DNA of 61,376 bases from Bacilli bacterium (GTDB taxonomy: Bacteria > Bacillota_I > Bacilli_A > RF39 > UBA660): positions 86,150 to 147,525 of the forward strand of contig JAFRVB010000005.1 in assembly GCA_017441845.1 (NCBI GenBank). Reading direction: 5' to 3'. The notes below the pieces were generated by a model, which saw only the letters and a program-made list of their open reading frames with translations, ran no database searches and was not told the origin of the DNA. A program made the position numbers and the translations under genes. Within the stretch, counting starts at the first letter, position 1; every line of letters begins with the position of its first letter. Below are positions 41,463 through 50,357 of this stretch, one piece after another.

Positions 41463-42797
41463 ATGATACAAAGACAAAAAGGGACAATTGATATCTATGG
41501 AGATATCGCTAAAAAATGGAAATATATTGACTCAATAGTTGATATGGTAGCAGAAAAATATAACTATGGTTATATTAGAACTCCAATATTTGAGGATTTT
41601 TCATTATTCCATAGAGGTATAGGTGATAGTACTGATATTGTTTCAAAGGAAACATATGATTTCTTAGATAAAGGTGGAAGAAGAATAGCTTTAAGACCAG
41701 AAGGAACTGCTGGAGTAGTTAGAGCTTACATCGAAAATAAAATGTTTGGTGATCCTGTTCAACCTAAGAAATTTTATTACAATGGAACAATGTATAGATA
41801 TGAAAGACCTCAATCTGGAAGAGATAGAGAGTTTACTCAATTTGGAGCAGAAATACTTGGATCAGATGATCCGATAAGTGATGCTGAAGTTATTGCTTTG
41901 GCTATATCTATATTTAAGATGTTAGGATTAAAAGATCTTAAAGTAAAATTAAATACTTTAGGAGATACTGAATCACGTAATAAATATAGACAAGTTTTAA
42001 TAGACCATTTTAAACCTCATATTGACGAATTTTGTGAAGATTGTAAAGAAAGAATTAATAAAAATCCATTAAGAATTTTAGATTGTAAAATTGATAATGA
42101 AAACAAACTCATGAAAACAGCTCCTAAGACAATTGATTATTTGAATGATGAAAGTCGTGAAAGATTTGAGAAAGTTCAAGAATATTTAGATGTTATGGGA
42201 ATTGATTATGAAGTTGATCCAACTATTGTTAGAGGACTAGACTATTACAACCACACAGTATTTGAAATAGAAGATACTAATCCTAATATGGGACTTAATA
42301 AAGTTATATTAGGTGGTGGTCGTTATAATGGTCTTGCTGAACAAATAGAAGGACCTGCTACTCCTGGTGTAGGTTGGGCATCTGGTGCTGGACGTGTTGT
42401 TGATGCACTAGAGGCAGAAGGAGTTGAACTTCCAATAGATGATGGTATTGATATGTTCTTCTTATATGTTAATGATGAAGAGAAAAGAAGTGCGCTATAC
42501 TATGCTAATGAATTAAGAGAAGCAGGTTATAGTGTTGATACTGAGTTTACTGGAAAGAGCCTTAAATCTCAATTTAAGAAAGCTGATAGATTAAATGCTA
42601 GATATATAGCTGTATTAAATAGTGAAGATCTAAAAAATGGTGAAATTAAAATTAAAAATAATCAAACTAAAGAAGAGGAAGTTGTTAGTGCTGAAGCTTT
42701 GATTTATTTCATGGATGAAAAATTAAATACTTTCTCTGAAGAAGATTTTGATATTGATGAATTGATGAAAACTAAAAAAGTAAAAGAAGATAAGTAG
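41463..42797 (+). CDS. hisS: Histidyl-tRNA synthetase
   Basis: Class II synthetase of 444 residues that charges tRNA-His. It begins QRQKGTIDIYG, has motif 2 FYYNGTMYRYERPQSGRDREFTQ (in parts), RPEGTAGVVRAYIE, histidine-specific GLDYYNHTVFEI and motif 3 GVGWASGAGRV, then the anticodon-binding domain. ATG 41463 is chosen over 41445, with AGAGGTG between them. No T-box is seen and aspS, its frequent partner, is not adjacent. Confidence 0.96.
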   Translation: MIQRQKGTIDIYGDIAKKWKYIDSIVDMVAEKYNYGYIRTPIFEDFSLFHRGIGDSTDIVSKETYDFLDKGGRRIALRPEGTAGVVRAYIENKMFGDPVQPKKFYYNGTMYRYERPQSGRDREFTQFGAEILGSDDPISDAEVIALAISIFKMLGLKDLKVKLNTLGDTESRNKYRQVLIDHFKPHIDEFCEDCKERINKNPLRILDCKIDNENKLMKTAPKTIDYLNDESRERFEKVQEYLDVMGIDYEVDPTIVRGLDYYNHTVFEIEDTNPNMGLNKVILGGGRYNGLAEQIEGPATPGVGWASGAGRVVDALEAEGVELPIDDGIDMFFLYVNDEEKRSALYYANELREAGYSVDTEFTGKSLKSQFKKADRLNARYIAVLNSEDLKNGEIKIKNNQTKEEEVVSAEALIYFMDEKLNTFSEEDFDIDELMKTKKVKEDK

Positions 42798-42804
42798 GTG
42801 TATT

Positions 42805-43557
42805 ATGAAGAATCAATTAATTAAAATAATGATTATTATTGCAGTTGTACTTATAGTTCTTGCTTTAGGTTGGATTTGTTATGATAAGGTTATTGCTAAT
42901 CATAATGATGATGTAGTAGTAGTTGATGAAAATACTAAAGATGATGGAACTGTTACTGGTAGATTAGAACCAGGAGAAGTTTTACCTACTAATAGTACTG
43001 TTAAAGAGTTAGCTAATATCTTTACTACCAAGAATGATAAATATACTAATTATTATAAATATGCTACTATTGAGAAATTATCTGGTGATTTAGATACTGA
43101 TTTAAAACTATTCTTTACTTTTTATGCTTTAGATTTAGATAAGGCATCTAAAAGTATTAAATGTAGTGATGTTAAAGTGAAAGCTGATGGTAAATGGAAA
43201 TGTGGTTTCCCTGATCCTGAAAAAACTAGAGCTTTTGATCAAAATAAAGTAATTGAAAAATATAAATATTTATTTGGTAATGATCAAAAGATTGATGTTA
43301 ATGAAGCTGAATTTGGTATTCAAAAATTAATCTATGATAAAGATAATAAAGTATGGGTATTGTTCGCTAATGGTGAAAATATAACTAGTGGTAAATATGC
43401 TAAAACTAAAATTGATGCTGCATATGTAGATAGTGATATTTTAACTATTAATACTATTGAAACTTTAGATGATGGTAAAGTTAAATCTGTTGCTTTAGAA
43501 TTTGTTTTTGATGAAGATGTTGATCATTATGTATTTAATAAGAGAATAGTAGAGTAA
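42805..43557 (+). CDS. Membrane-anchored hypothetical protein
   Basis: A 250-residue protein with one N-terminal transmembrane helix (about 7-27) and an external domain of about 220 residues. An acidic DDVVVVDENTKDDG linker follows the helix. No known motif seen; the pattern of KYTNYYKYATIEKLSGDLDTDLKLFF and a C-terminal VALEFVFDEDV strand suggests an alpha/beta fold. It starts 7 bases after hisS and is probably cotranscribed. Function unknown. Confidence 0.65.
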   Translation: MKNQLIKIMIIIAVVLIVLALGWICYDKVIANHNDDVVVVDENTKDDGTVTGRLEPGEVLPTNSTVKELANIFTTKNDKYTNYYKYATIEKLSGDLDTDLKLFFTFYALDLDKASKSIKCSDVKVKADGKWKCGFPDPEKTRAFDQNKVIEKYKYLFGNDQKIDVNEAEFGIQKLIYDKDNKVWVLFANGENITSGKYAKTKIDAAYVDSDILTINTIETLDDGKVKSVALEFVFDEDVDHYVFNKRIVE

Positions 43558-43581
43558 TTGTAAGTTTACAAAGTAAGATTT

Positions 43582-43611
43582 AAAAAGAATATTTTATATA
43601 TTCTTTTTTTA
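43582..43611 (+). terminator. Intrinsic terminator
   Basis: AAGAATAT (43585-43592) with ATATTCTT (43598-43605), then T run. Confidence 0.8.
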
Positions 43612-43614
43612 TAG

Positions 43615-43620
43615 TATAAT
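43615..43620 (+). promoter_or_regulatory. -10 box
   Basis: TATAAT 17 bases before ATG 43638. Confidence 0.5.
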
Positions 43621-43637
43621 GTAATTAGGAGTATTAT

Positions 43638-44267
43638 ATGAAAAAGAGAATATTACCTAACAATAAACAAGTTAATTATGATTTAAAAGAAGATCAAATT
43701 AAGAAAAATAATGATATTAACTTGGAATATAATATTAAGAAGATAAAAAAAGAACAGAGGTATACTGCTATTCTGGTTTGCTTTTTTGTGGCTTTAATAG
43801 TTATTGTTTGTATATTTGTTTTCTCTAAGATAGATAATGGTAATAAGAATATATCTCAAGTTGTAAATGGTAATTTAACTACTACTTTCCAAATAGATGA
43901 AAATGGTATACGAAGTAGTATCAGTATGAGAAGTATTAATACTAAATACTATTATTATTTCACAATAAAAAACAATAGTACAAAGAAACAAAAATATATT
44001 GTTTACTTAGAACCTGATAATGCGGTTATTAGATTAGAGGGTTGTGGTAATAAACTTGCATTCTATGATACAGTTTTGTATAGAATAAATGATGGTGAAG
44101 AATATAATTTATCTTTAACTCATAGAGATAATAAATATATAGTTGATCAAGGTGAGATTAGAGAGAATAGTTTCAAGAAAGTTAAGTTAGAAATGTATTT
44201 TTCTAAAGACGTAGAACCTGGTAGACATTACCATGGATTGATTAAGATTAAGAACATCCGTTCTTGA
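43638..44267 (+). CDS. Membrane-anchored hypothetical protein with beta-sandwich-like domain
   Basis: A 209-residue protein. A basic cytoplasmic segment of about 40 residues precedes a transmembrane helix at about 44-66 (TAILVCFFVALIVIVCIFV). The external part is rich in strands (KYYYYFTIKNNSTKKQKYIVYLEP in parts) and ends PGRHYHGLIKIK, an immunoglobulin-like or camelysin-like look that I cannot confirm. The -35 of the following RNA gene overlaps its end. Function unknown. Confidence 0.65.
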   Translation: MKKRILPNNKQVNYDLKEDQIKKNNDINLEYNIKKIKKEQRYTAILVCFFVALIVIVCIFVFSKIDNGNKNISQVVNGNLTTTFQIDENGIRSSISMRSINTKYYYYFTIKNNSTKKQKYIVYLEPDNAVIRLEGCGNKLAFYDTVLYRINDGEEYNLSLTHRDNKYIVDQGEIRENSFKKVKLEMYFSKDVEPGRHYHGLIKIKNIRS

Positions 44268-44292
44268 AATACTTAATATATTATGATATACT
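44264..44292 (+). promoter_or_regulatory. Promoter of free-standing RNA
   Basis: TTGAAA (44264-44269), 17-base spacer, TATACT (44287-44292) with extended TGA before it. Predicted start at about 44299, which is exactly the first base of the closing stem. Confidence 0.8.
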
Positions 44293-44298
44293 TATATT

Positions 44299-44478
44299 GT
44301 CAGATATGTATGGTTCATTACATCTAAAACCGACTAATTGTAACGATACGGGAGAACGGATCAGTTACTGGTGTTGAAGACCTATTAATTTAGGGATCCT
44401 AAAGGTAACGTATGTTCACCCACCTGTAATAAGCAGGTTTTATCGTTTTAATGGACTATCATACTCTGACTTTTTCTT
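44299..44478 (+). ncRNA. Structured non-coding RNA, possible 6S RNA
   Basis: About 177 bases with no reading frame, own promoter and T-run end. The ends pair: GTCAGA (44299-44304) with TCTGAC (44465-44470), TATG with CATA, TGGT with ACTA, TCATTA with TAATGG (44449-44454), TAAAACC (44325-44331) with GGTTTTA (44436-44442). Inside are hairpins GTAAC/GTTAC (44340-44344 with 44363-44367), TTAGG/CCTAA (44390-44394, 44398-44402) and ACCTG/CAGGT. A long closing rod with a large centre and a small 3'-side hairpin after TTCACC recalls 6S RNA. No SRP, tmRNA or RNase P signature is present. 6S identity is unproven. Confidence 0.7.
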
Positions 44479-44496
44479 TGCAATAATATACATATA

Positions 44497-44505
44497 TGGT
44501 ATAAT
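44497..44505 (+). promoter_or_regulatory. Extended -10 promoter after the RNA gene
   Basis: TGGTATAAT, 21 bases before ATG 44527; shows that the RNA is not simply a leader of this gene. Confidence 0.6.
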
Positions 44506-44526
44506 ATGAAATCTAGGAGGGATAAC

Positions 44527-45393
44527 ATGCTTATTTTACCAATTTTGAATAAAGATAAGATCTTTAATGCTGAACTAACATTAAAAATCGCTAGCTTAGA
44601 GAATAACGCAACTTTATTATTCGAAAAAGTTGGTGAATCTGATGTTATGGTTAATAGTAAAAAGTTAAGTGAATCTAAATTAGATAAAAACAACGTAGTA
44701 GAATTTATCAGATTTAATTCTATTAATTATCCAAGAGACTTCTTTGTTAATACAAGAAACAAGCAATTTGATAAAAAGAAATTTGATGAAATTGGAAATA
44801 GAGTTTCTTCTGAAAACACTTTTGAAACTTATCGTATTAAACCAATTCCTTCAAGAGTAAATATTTATTTAGATAAATTATTAAATAATTTAATTATAGA
44901 TATGATGAATAAAGTACCTAATAAAGATAATAATGGTAGATATGTATCATTAAAGAGATTGGGATTTGATGAATTTGTTAATGATGAGAAGATTGAAAGA
45001 TTAAGAAGTATTATTTCATCTGTATCAGACCCAAGCAAATTACCATCTTTATTTAGAAGTGCTGGAGTAGAAGATTTAGTTGATTTAGTAACTTTCTTTG
45101 ATGTTTTTGAAGCAATTGTGGTACCTAATTCAACTATTCAAGAAGAAGATTTAAAAAAGATGATTAATAAGTATGAAAAGATTCATTCTAAAGACTTTAA
45201 GAGTTTAAACAATTATTATCGTATTGCGAAAGAGAATAGTGAAATATATGCGAAAATCAATGTTGTTAGTAAACTTATTTACGATAGACCATTTAGATTA
45301 GTTCAATCAGAAAAACAAAGACAAAAAACTAATGAAAAATTAGCTAAAATAAAAATATTAAAAGAAGGTAAAGAGGATTTAAAAGTTGCGTAG
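44527..45393 (+). CDS. Hypothetical 288-residue protein
   Basis: Not recognised. A soluble, mostly helical protein beginning MLILPILNKDKIFNAELTL, with charged helices throughout and a lysine-rich end. No signal peptide or membrane segment. AGGAGGG at 44515-44521 gives a strong start. Its last 8 bases overlap the TTG start of the E1-like gene, so expression is coupled. Function cannot be inferred. Confidence 0.65.
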   Translation: MLILPILNKDKIFNAELTLKIASLENNATLLFEKVGESDVMVNSKKLSESKLDKNNVVEFIRFNSINYPRDFFVNTRNKQFDKKKFDEIGNRVSSENTFETYRIKPIPSRVNIYLDKLLNNLIIDMMNKVPNKDNNGRYVSLKRLGFDEFVNDEKIERLRSIISSVSDPSKLPSLFRSAGVEDLVDLVTFFDVFEAIVVPNSTIQEEDLKKMINKYEKIHSKDFKSLNNYYRIAKENSEIYAKINVVSKLIYDRPFRLVQSEKQRQKTNEKLAKIKILKEGKEDLKVA

Positions 45394-46060
45394 ATTTGAA
45401 AGACTAGAAAAACTTATCTCAAAAGAAAAAACAGATTTATTAAAGAATAAGTCTGTTTTAGTATTGGGTATTGGTGGAGTAGGAGGATATGTAGTTGAAT
45501 CCTTAGCTAGAAGCAATATTGGTAAATTAATTATAGTTGATGGTGACATAGTAGATGAAACTAATATTAATAGACAAATTATTGCGTTAGAATCTACTAT
45601 AGGTAAAAAGAAAGTAGATGTTTTTAAAGATAGATTAATTGATATTAATAAAGATATTGAAGTAATTACCATAGATAAATTTATTGATGATACTAATATA
45701 GATGAATTATTTAATTATGATATAGATTACTTTGTAGATGCATGTGATACTATTAATACTAAAAAATTAGTTATTAAAAATTGTATAGATAAAAACATCA
45801 ATCTAATCAGTTCAATGGGTACAGGTAATAGAATGGATCCATCTAAGTTAGAGATAACTACTTTAGATAAAACTAATAATGATCCAATCGCTAAAATATT
45901 AAGAAAGTATGTTAGAGATGAACATATTAATAAAAAGATAAAAGTACTTTGTTCAACTGAGATACCTATGAAGGTAGATGGAGTAGGATCTAATTCATTT
46001 GTACCATGTAGTGCAGGTTTATTAATAACTTCAGACATAATAAAAGACTTAATTAAATAA
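45386..46060 (+). CDS. tcdA: ThiF/E1-like tRNA threonylcarbamoyladenosine dehydratase
   Basis: E1-like adenylating enzyme expected to cyclise t6A in tRNA to ct6A. The 224-residue product has the nucleotide loop VLGIGGVGGYVVESLARS, the DGDIVDETNINRQ motif with Asn-x-x-Arg-Gln, VDACDTINTK, and SSMGTGNRMDPSKLEITTLDKT, which matches TcdA better than MoeB or ThiF. TTG start at 45386 with GAGGA upstream; no ATG fits and it overlaps the preceding stop. Confidence 0.88.
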   Translation: MRRFERLEKLISKEKTDLLKNKSVLVLGIGGVGGYVVESLARSNIGKLIIVDGDIVDETNINRQIIALESTIGKKKVDVFKDRLIDINKDIEVITIDKFIDDTNIDELFNYDIDYFVDACDTINTKKLVIKNCIDKNINLISSMGTGNRMDPSKLEITTLDKTNNDPIAKILRKYVRDEHINKKIKVLCSTEIPMKVDGVGSNSFVPCSAGLLITSDIIKDLIK

Positions 46061-46071
46061 GTCTTTTTTAT
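46042..46071. terminator. Bidirectional terminator
   Basis: AAAAGACTTA (46042-46051) with TAAGTCTTTT (46058-46067), loop ATTAAA; between convergent tcdA and lexA. Confidence 0.85.
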
Positions 46072-46074
46072 TTA

Positions 46075-46692
46075 TTAAAATTTTCTGTATAAACCAATTA
46101 CTTTTCCTAAGATAGTTACTTCTTTTAAGATTATTGGAGCCATCAAATCATTTTCTGGTTGTAGTCTAAAATATCCATCTTCTTTATAGAATGTTTTAAC
46201 TGTAGCTTCTCCATCTTCGTTCATAGCTACTACTGTTTCTCCATTAAGGGCAGTATTTTTTTTCTCAACTACTAAGATATCTCCATCATAGATACCAACA
46301 TTAATCATCGAATCTCCTGATACTTTTAAAGTAAATATTTCTTTCTTGTCAGCATATAAATAAGCTGGTAGAGAGAAGAATTCATCTGGAGTTTCAATTG
46401 CTTCGATTGGAGAACCTGCTGTTACTTTCCCAACCAATGGTACAGTAATAACATCTTCCACAGTTTCTTCATATTCATTAGGTACAAGTAATTTTAATGT
46501 TCTGTTTTTGTTTTCCCCTTGTGCGATATATCCTTTTTTCTCTAATTGTTTAAGATGAAAATGGATAGTTGCTGGAGATGATAGATTAGCTCTTTTACCA
46601 ATTTCTCTCACAGTAGGAGGGTATCCATTCTTCGCAATTAGTTCTTTCAATATATCTAAAATAACCTCTTGTTTAGGTGTTAATTTTTCCAT
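46075..46692 (-). CDS. lexA: LexA repressor
   Basis: SOS-response repressor of 205 residues. Winged helix at 1-65 (GYPPTVREIGKRANLSSPATIHFHLKQL in parts). Self-cleavage site Ala92-Gly93 in KVTAGSP, catalytic Ser128 in GDSMI and Lys166 in ATVKTFY. All are present, so RecA-stimulated cleavage should work. AAGGAGG (46708-46702) precedes the ATG. A candidate LexA box overlaps its -35, consistent with autoregulation. Confidence 0.96.
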   Translation of the reverse strand: MEKLTPKQEVILDILKELIAKNGYPPTVREIGKRANLSSPATIHFHLKQLEKKGYIAQGENKNRTLKLLVPNEYEETVEDVITVPLVGKVTAGSPIEAIETPDEFFSLPAYLYADKKEIFTLKVSGDSMINVGIYDGDILVVEKKNTALNGETVVAMNEDGEATVKTFYKEDGYFRLQPENDLMAPIILKEVTILGKVIGLYRKF

Positions 46693-46721
46693 ATATTCAA
46701 GCCTCCTTTTCTTCTAACTTC

Positions 46722-46751
46722 ATACTATCATATAGTATATATGTTTGTCAA
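46722..46751 (-). promoter_or_regulatory. lexA promoter
   Basis: On the minus strand TTGACA (46751-46746), 18-base spacer, TAGTAT (46727-46722). Confidence 0.6.
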
Positions 46752-46762
46752 ACAATTGTTCA
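46749..46762. promoter_or_regulatory. Candidate LexA operator between lexA and polA
   Basis: CAAACAATTGTTCA, one base from the palindromic Firmicute core GAAC-N4-GTTC. It overlaps the lexA -35 and lies about 31 bases upstream of the polA -10. Confidence 0.6.
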
Positions 46763-46792
46763 TAAAATTAATTATCTAAATTATTCGTTTTA

Positions 46793-46801
46793 TGATATAC
46801 T
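46793..46801 (+). promoter_or_regulatory. Extended -10 promoter of polA
   Basis: TGATATACT, 15 bases before ATG 46817. Confidence 0.55.
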
Positions 46802-46816
46802 AAAAGTGGTGATATT

Positions 46817-49432
46817 ATGAATAAAATTCTATTAGTTGATGGTAATAATTTAATATTTAGAACTTATTATGCGACAGCTTATTCTGGAGTTATAATGAGA
46901 AATTCTAAAGGTTTTCCTACAAATGCATTATATGGTTTTATTAATATGATGAATAAAATCATTAGAGAAGAAAAACCAGAATATATATTAGTTGCTTTTG
47001 ATAAAGGTAAAACTTTTAGACATACTGCATATACTGAATATAAAGCTGGTAGAAGTGATACTCCTGATGAGTTAAAACAACAATTTCCTGTTGCTAAAGA
47101 AGTACTTAATGCTATGGGTATTAAGTACTATGAAATGGATAATTATGAAGCAGATGATATTATTGGTACTTTATCTAGTTTAGCTCATAAAGATGAGACA
47201 TTCGATTGTGAAATAGTAAGTAGTGATAAAGATTTACTTCAATTAATAGAAGATGATGTCGTAGTAAAAGTAGTTAAAAGTAATGAATATATTATTATGG
47301 ATAGAGATAATTTTAAAAAGACTTATGAAATTGAACCTATTCGTATGATAGATTTAAAAGCACTTATGGGAGATGCTTCAGACAATATTCCTGGAGTACA
47401 AGGAATAGGTGAAAAAACTGCTATTAAGTTATTAAAAGAATATGATAATATAGATAACTTATATGATCATATAGATGAGATTAAAGGTAAATTACAAGAG
47501 AAATTAATTACTGATAAAGATAATTGCTATAAGTCTAGAGAATTAGCTACTATAGTTAAAGATATAAAATTAGAGTTTGGACTTAAAGATTGCAAATACA
47601 AAGGTATAGATAATGTTAAATTTAAAGGTATTTTAGAAGAATTAGAATTTAAATCTTTATTAAGAAAATATGATTTAATGGGAGAAGTTTCTTCTAATGA
47701 AGTAAAAGAAATTAAAAGTAGTGAATTAAAAACAAAAGATATAAAAGATTTTGATAGTAGTAAAGAATTCTCTTTCTATATAGAAACTAGAGGAGAAGTT
47801 TATAGTAAAAGTGAAATATTAGGTATATCTTTATATGATGGAAAATATTCATATTTTATAGATAAAGAAGATATATTAAAATATAAAGATATATTTGAAA
47901 ATAAAACTAATAAGATTACATATGATTTAAAGAAAGCAATAGTAGTTTTAAATAATTTAGGTATTAAGATTAACAATTGTTCTTTTGATACTTTAATAGC
48001 TGCATATTTATGTGATTTTATAGTTAAAGATGATATAGCTGTTTTAGCAGGTAATTTTGATTATAATATAGATTTATATGTAGATACCTTTGGTAGTATT
48101 AAAAGACCTATAGAAGTATCTCAAGATGATTTAAAGAAGATTACTGGTAATAAGGCTAAATTCATTTATGAAGTAAAAGATGAGTTATTAGAAAGAATAA
48201 AAGAGTATGATGAAGAAGATCTTTTCTATAATATTGAAATGAAATTAGTAGAAGTATTAGCTTCTATGGAAATAGAAGGTATTAAAGTAGATAAAGATTA
48301 TTTAGAAGATGTAAAGCAAGAATTAGAAGAAAAGATGTCTTCTGTTGAGAAAGAGATTTATGAAATAGCTGGTCATGAATTTAATATTATGTCTCCAGCA
48401 CAATTAGCTGATGTATTATTCGTAGAATTAGAAATACCTTATCCTAAGAGAGTTAAAAATAATAAATATTCTACAAGTAAAGATATTTTAGATAAAATTA
48501 GTTTTGTTAATCCTATAGTAGATAAAGTATTAGAGTATAGAATGTTATCTAAATTATATAGTAATTATGCGGTTGGATTATTAAGTGAAATTAGAGAAGA
48601 TGGAAGAATTCATACGACTTATACTCAAACTCTTACTCGTACAGGACGTCTTTCTAGTATTAGTCCAAACTTACAAAATATTCCTGCTCGAGATGAATAT
48701 GGTAGATTAGTTAGAAAAGCATTTGTGGCTGATGAAGATTCAGTATTACTTTCATCAGATTATTCACAAGTAGAACTTCGAGTATTTGCTTCTATGGCAA
48801 ACGCAGAGAATATGATTGAAGCATTCAAAGAAGATAAAGATATTCATACTAAAACTGCTAGTGATATATATCATGTACCAATGAACGAAGTAACTAAAGC
48901 TATGAGAAGAACTGCTAAAGCAGTAAACTTTGGTATTATCTATGGAATTAGTTCTTTTGGGTTATCAGAAGATTTAGGTATTAATATTGGAGAAGCTAAA
49001 GAGTTTATTGATAAATATTTAGAAGCATTCCCTGGTATTAGTGAATATATGAGAGAAGAAAAAGATGAAGCATATAAGAATGGTTATGTTACTACTTTAA
49101 TGAACAGAAGAAGAGTAATAGATGAACTTAAAAGCTCTAACTATATGATTCGTCAAAGTGGAGAGAGAATGGCTCTAAATACACCAATTCAAGGTACTGC
49201 AGCTGATATTTTAAAGAAAGCTATGGTTGAGTTATATGAAGAATTAAATAAACGTAAATTAAAATCTAAAATACTTTTACAAGTACATGATGAATTAGTA
49301 CTTAATGTTAAAAATGATGAACTTGATGAAGTAAAAGTATTGGTAAAAGATATAATGGAAAATACTTTTAAATTACAAGTACCATTAAAAGTAGAAATAG
49401 AAACAGGTACTAATTGGTATGAAGCAAAATAA
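46817..49432 (+). CDS. polA: DNA polymerase I
   Basis: Repair and lagging-strand polymerase of 871 residues. The 5' nuclease domain covers residues 1-290 (LLVDGNNLIFRTYYA, YEADDIIGTL, GDASDNIPGVQGIGEKTA). The 3'-5' exonuclease-like domain (about 310-480) lacks the DxE motif: the position reads FYIETRG, with Tyr in place of Asp, so proofreading is probably lost as in Bacillus. The polymerase domain has motif A SSDYSQVELRV, motif B RRTAKAVNFGIIYG and motif C LQVHDELVL. Length is normal. Confidence 0.96.
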   Translation: MNKILLVDGNNLIFRTYYATAYSGVIMRNSKGFPTNALYGFINMMNKIIREEKPEYILVAFDKGKTFRHTAYTEYKAGRSDTPDELKQQFPVAKEVLNAMGIKYYEMDNYEADDIIGTLSSLAHKDETFDCEIVSSDKDLLQLIEDDVVVKVVKSNEYIIMDRDNFKKTYEIEPIRMIDLKALMGDASDNIPGVQGIGEKTAIKLLKEYDNIDNLYDHIDEIKGKLQEKLITDKDNCYKSRELATIVKDIKLEFGLKDCKYKGIDNVKFKGILEELEFKSLLRKYDLMGEVSSNEVKEIKSSELKTKDIKDFDSSKEFSFYIETRGEVYSKSEILGISLYDGKYSYFIDKEDILKYKDIFENKTNKITYDLKKAIVVLNNLGIKINNCSFDTLIAAYLCDFIVKDDIAVLAGNFDYNIDLYVDTFGSIKRPIEVSQDDLKKITGNKAKFIYEVKDELLERIKEYDEEDLFYNIEMKLVEVLASMEIEGIKVDKDYLEDVKQELEEKMSSVEKEIYEIAGHEFNIMSPAQLADVLFVELEIPYPKRVKNNKYSTSKDILDKISFVNPIVDKVLEYRMLSKLYSNYAVGLLSEIREDGRIHTTYTQTLTRTGRLSSISPNLQNIPARDEYGRLVRKAFVADEDSVLLSSDYSQVELRVFASMANAENMIEAFKEDKDIHTKTASDIYHVPMNEVTKAMRRTAKAVNFGIIYGISSFGLSEDLGINIGEAKEFIDKYLEAFPGISEYMREEKDEAYKNGYVTTLMNRRRVIDELKSSNYMIRQSGERMALNTPIQGTAADILKKAMVELYEELNKRKLKSKILLQVHDELVLNVKNDELDEVKVLVKDIMENTFKLQVPLKVEIETGTNWYEAK

Positions 49433-49463
49433 AAACTTTCAAATTAATGAAAGTTTTTTATTT
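49432..49463. terminator. Bidirectional terminator
   Basis: AAAACTTTCA (49432-49441) with TGAAAGTTTT (49448-49457) between convergent polA and the Fic-like gene. Confidence 0.85.
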
Positions 49464-50333
49464 TATTAAAGTTTTTACTTTTTCTAGTTTTGATTCTTCA
49501 TAATCCATTCTATCTTGGATTCTATTTAAATTGAAGTTAATCCAAGAGTTCCATGAATCACTATCACCATGTGTTACTAGATCAGCAATATTCTTACGAT
49601 AATTTCCTCTAAATGGGAAATATGCTCTTGTACCATAGATTAATGGTTTATCTGTATTAGTTTTATATAACTTATTAGTTAATTCATGTATTTTTAAATA
49701 TTGTAAAAGACGTGCATATCTAGTATTACCATCGTTAAACAATTGAAGTCCTGCAATTAAACCATGAGTAATAATAGGCTTTTCAAAAGCATTTGTATCA
49801 CTATTACTATTATAATATTCTACAATTCTTTCTATAGCTTCAGGAATATCCTCGTGATCTAATGCGAAATAATAAGGAATAATTCTACCTTGTTCATCTT
49901 TACAAGATACATAAGTATCATCATTTTGACGATAATCAATAGTACTTAATTCATCACTACTTGTTCCTTTTAATATTAATTTATGTCCTTCTATAAATGA
50001 ATTTCTATCCATATCATTATCTAATAAATAATCTATAGGATTCTCATCCATAATATCTTGATATAAGTCTATTAAAAAGTAATCTTCTTGTTCTAAAGAT
50101 TGATTATCTGCATTTTCAATGTGTTTAATTTTATTTAGGTATTTTTCTCTTATTATTTCATCTAAAGACATTATTTTATTAATTCTTTCTATATATACTT
50201 CTTCAGTATATTGTAGATTTTCTAATGTTCTAGAACTTAAATCAATATGTTTAATATCTTCAAACATCTTAAGATTAGCAACTGGATACTTACCCGAATT
50301 TCTTAAATCTAAAAGTTCTTTAGTTGAAAACAT
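49458..50333 (-). CDS. Degenerate Fic-domain protein
   Basis: A 291-residue soluble protein. Around residues 188-208 it has ITHGLIAGLQLFNDGNTRYARLL in pieces; QLFNDGNTR at 197-205 aligns with HPFxDGNGR, keeping Phe, Asp-Gly-Asn and Arg but with Gln197 in place of the catalytic His and Thr for the second Gly. AMP transfer by the usual mechanism is therefore unlikely; it may be a phosphotransferase variant, a pseudoenzyme or regulator. It is unrelated in length and N-terminus to the Fic protein at 7999. Own extended -10 promoter on the minus strand; AAAGGGGG before the ATG. Confidence 0.7.
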   Translation of the reverse strand: MFSTKELLDLRNSGKYPVANLKMFEDIKHIDLSSRTLENLQYTEEVYIERINKIMSLDEIIREKYLNKIKHIENADNQSLEQEDYFLIDLYQDIMDENPIDYLLDNDMDRNSFIEGHKLILKGTSSDELSTIDYRQNDDTYVSCKDEQGRIIPYYFALDHEDIPEAIERIVEYYNSNSDTNAFEKPIITHGLIAGLQLFNDGNTRYARLLQYLKIHELTNKLYKTNTDKPLIYGTRAYFPFRGNYRKNIADLVTHGDSDSWNSWINFNLNRIQDRMDYEESKLEKVKTLIK

Positions 50334-50357
50334 AATATACCCCCTTTAATAGCGCTA

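Noticed and set aside
41250-41487. Two antisense ORFs opposite the Gly-rich tail
   Set aside because: Low-complexity Ser/Thr and His/Leu strings produced by the GGN repeats read backwards.
44299-44478. SRP RNA, tmRNA or RNase P RNA
   Set aside because: No GGAAGCAGC-type SRP loop, no tag-peptide frame or tRNA-like CCA end, and far too short for RNase P.
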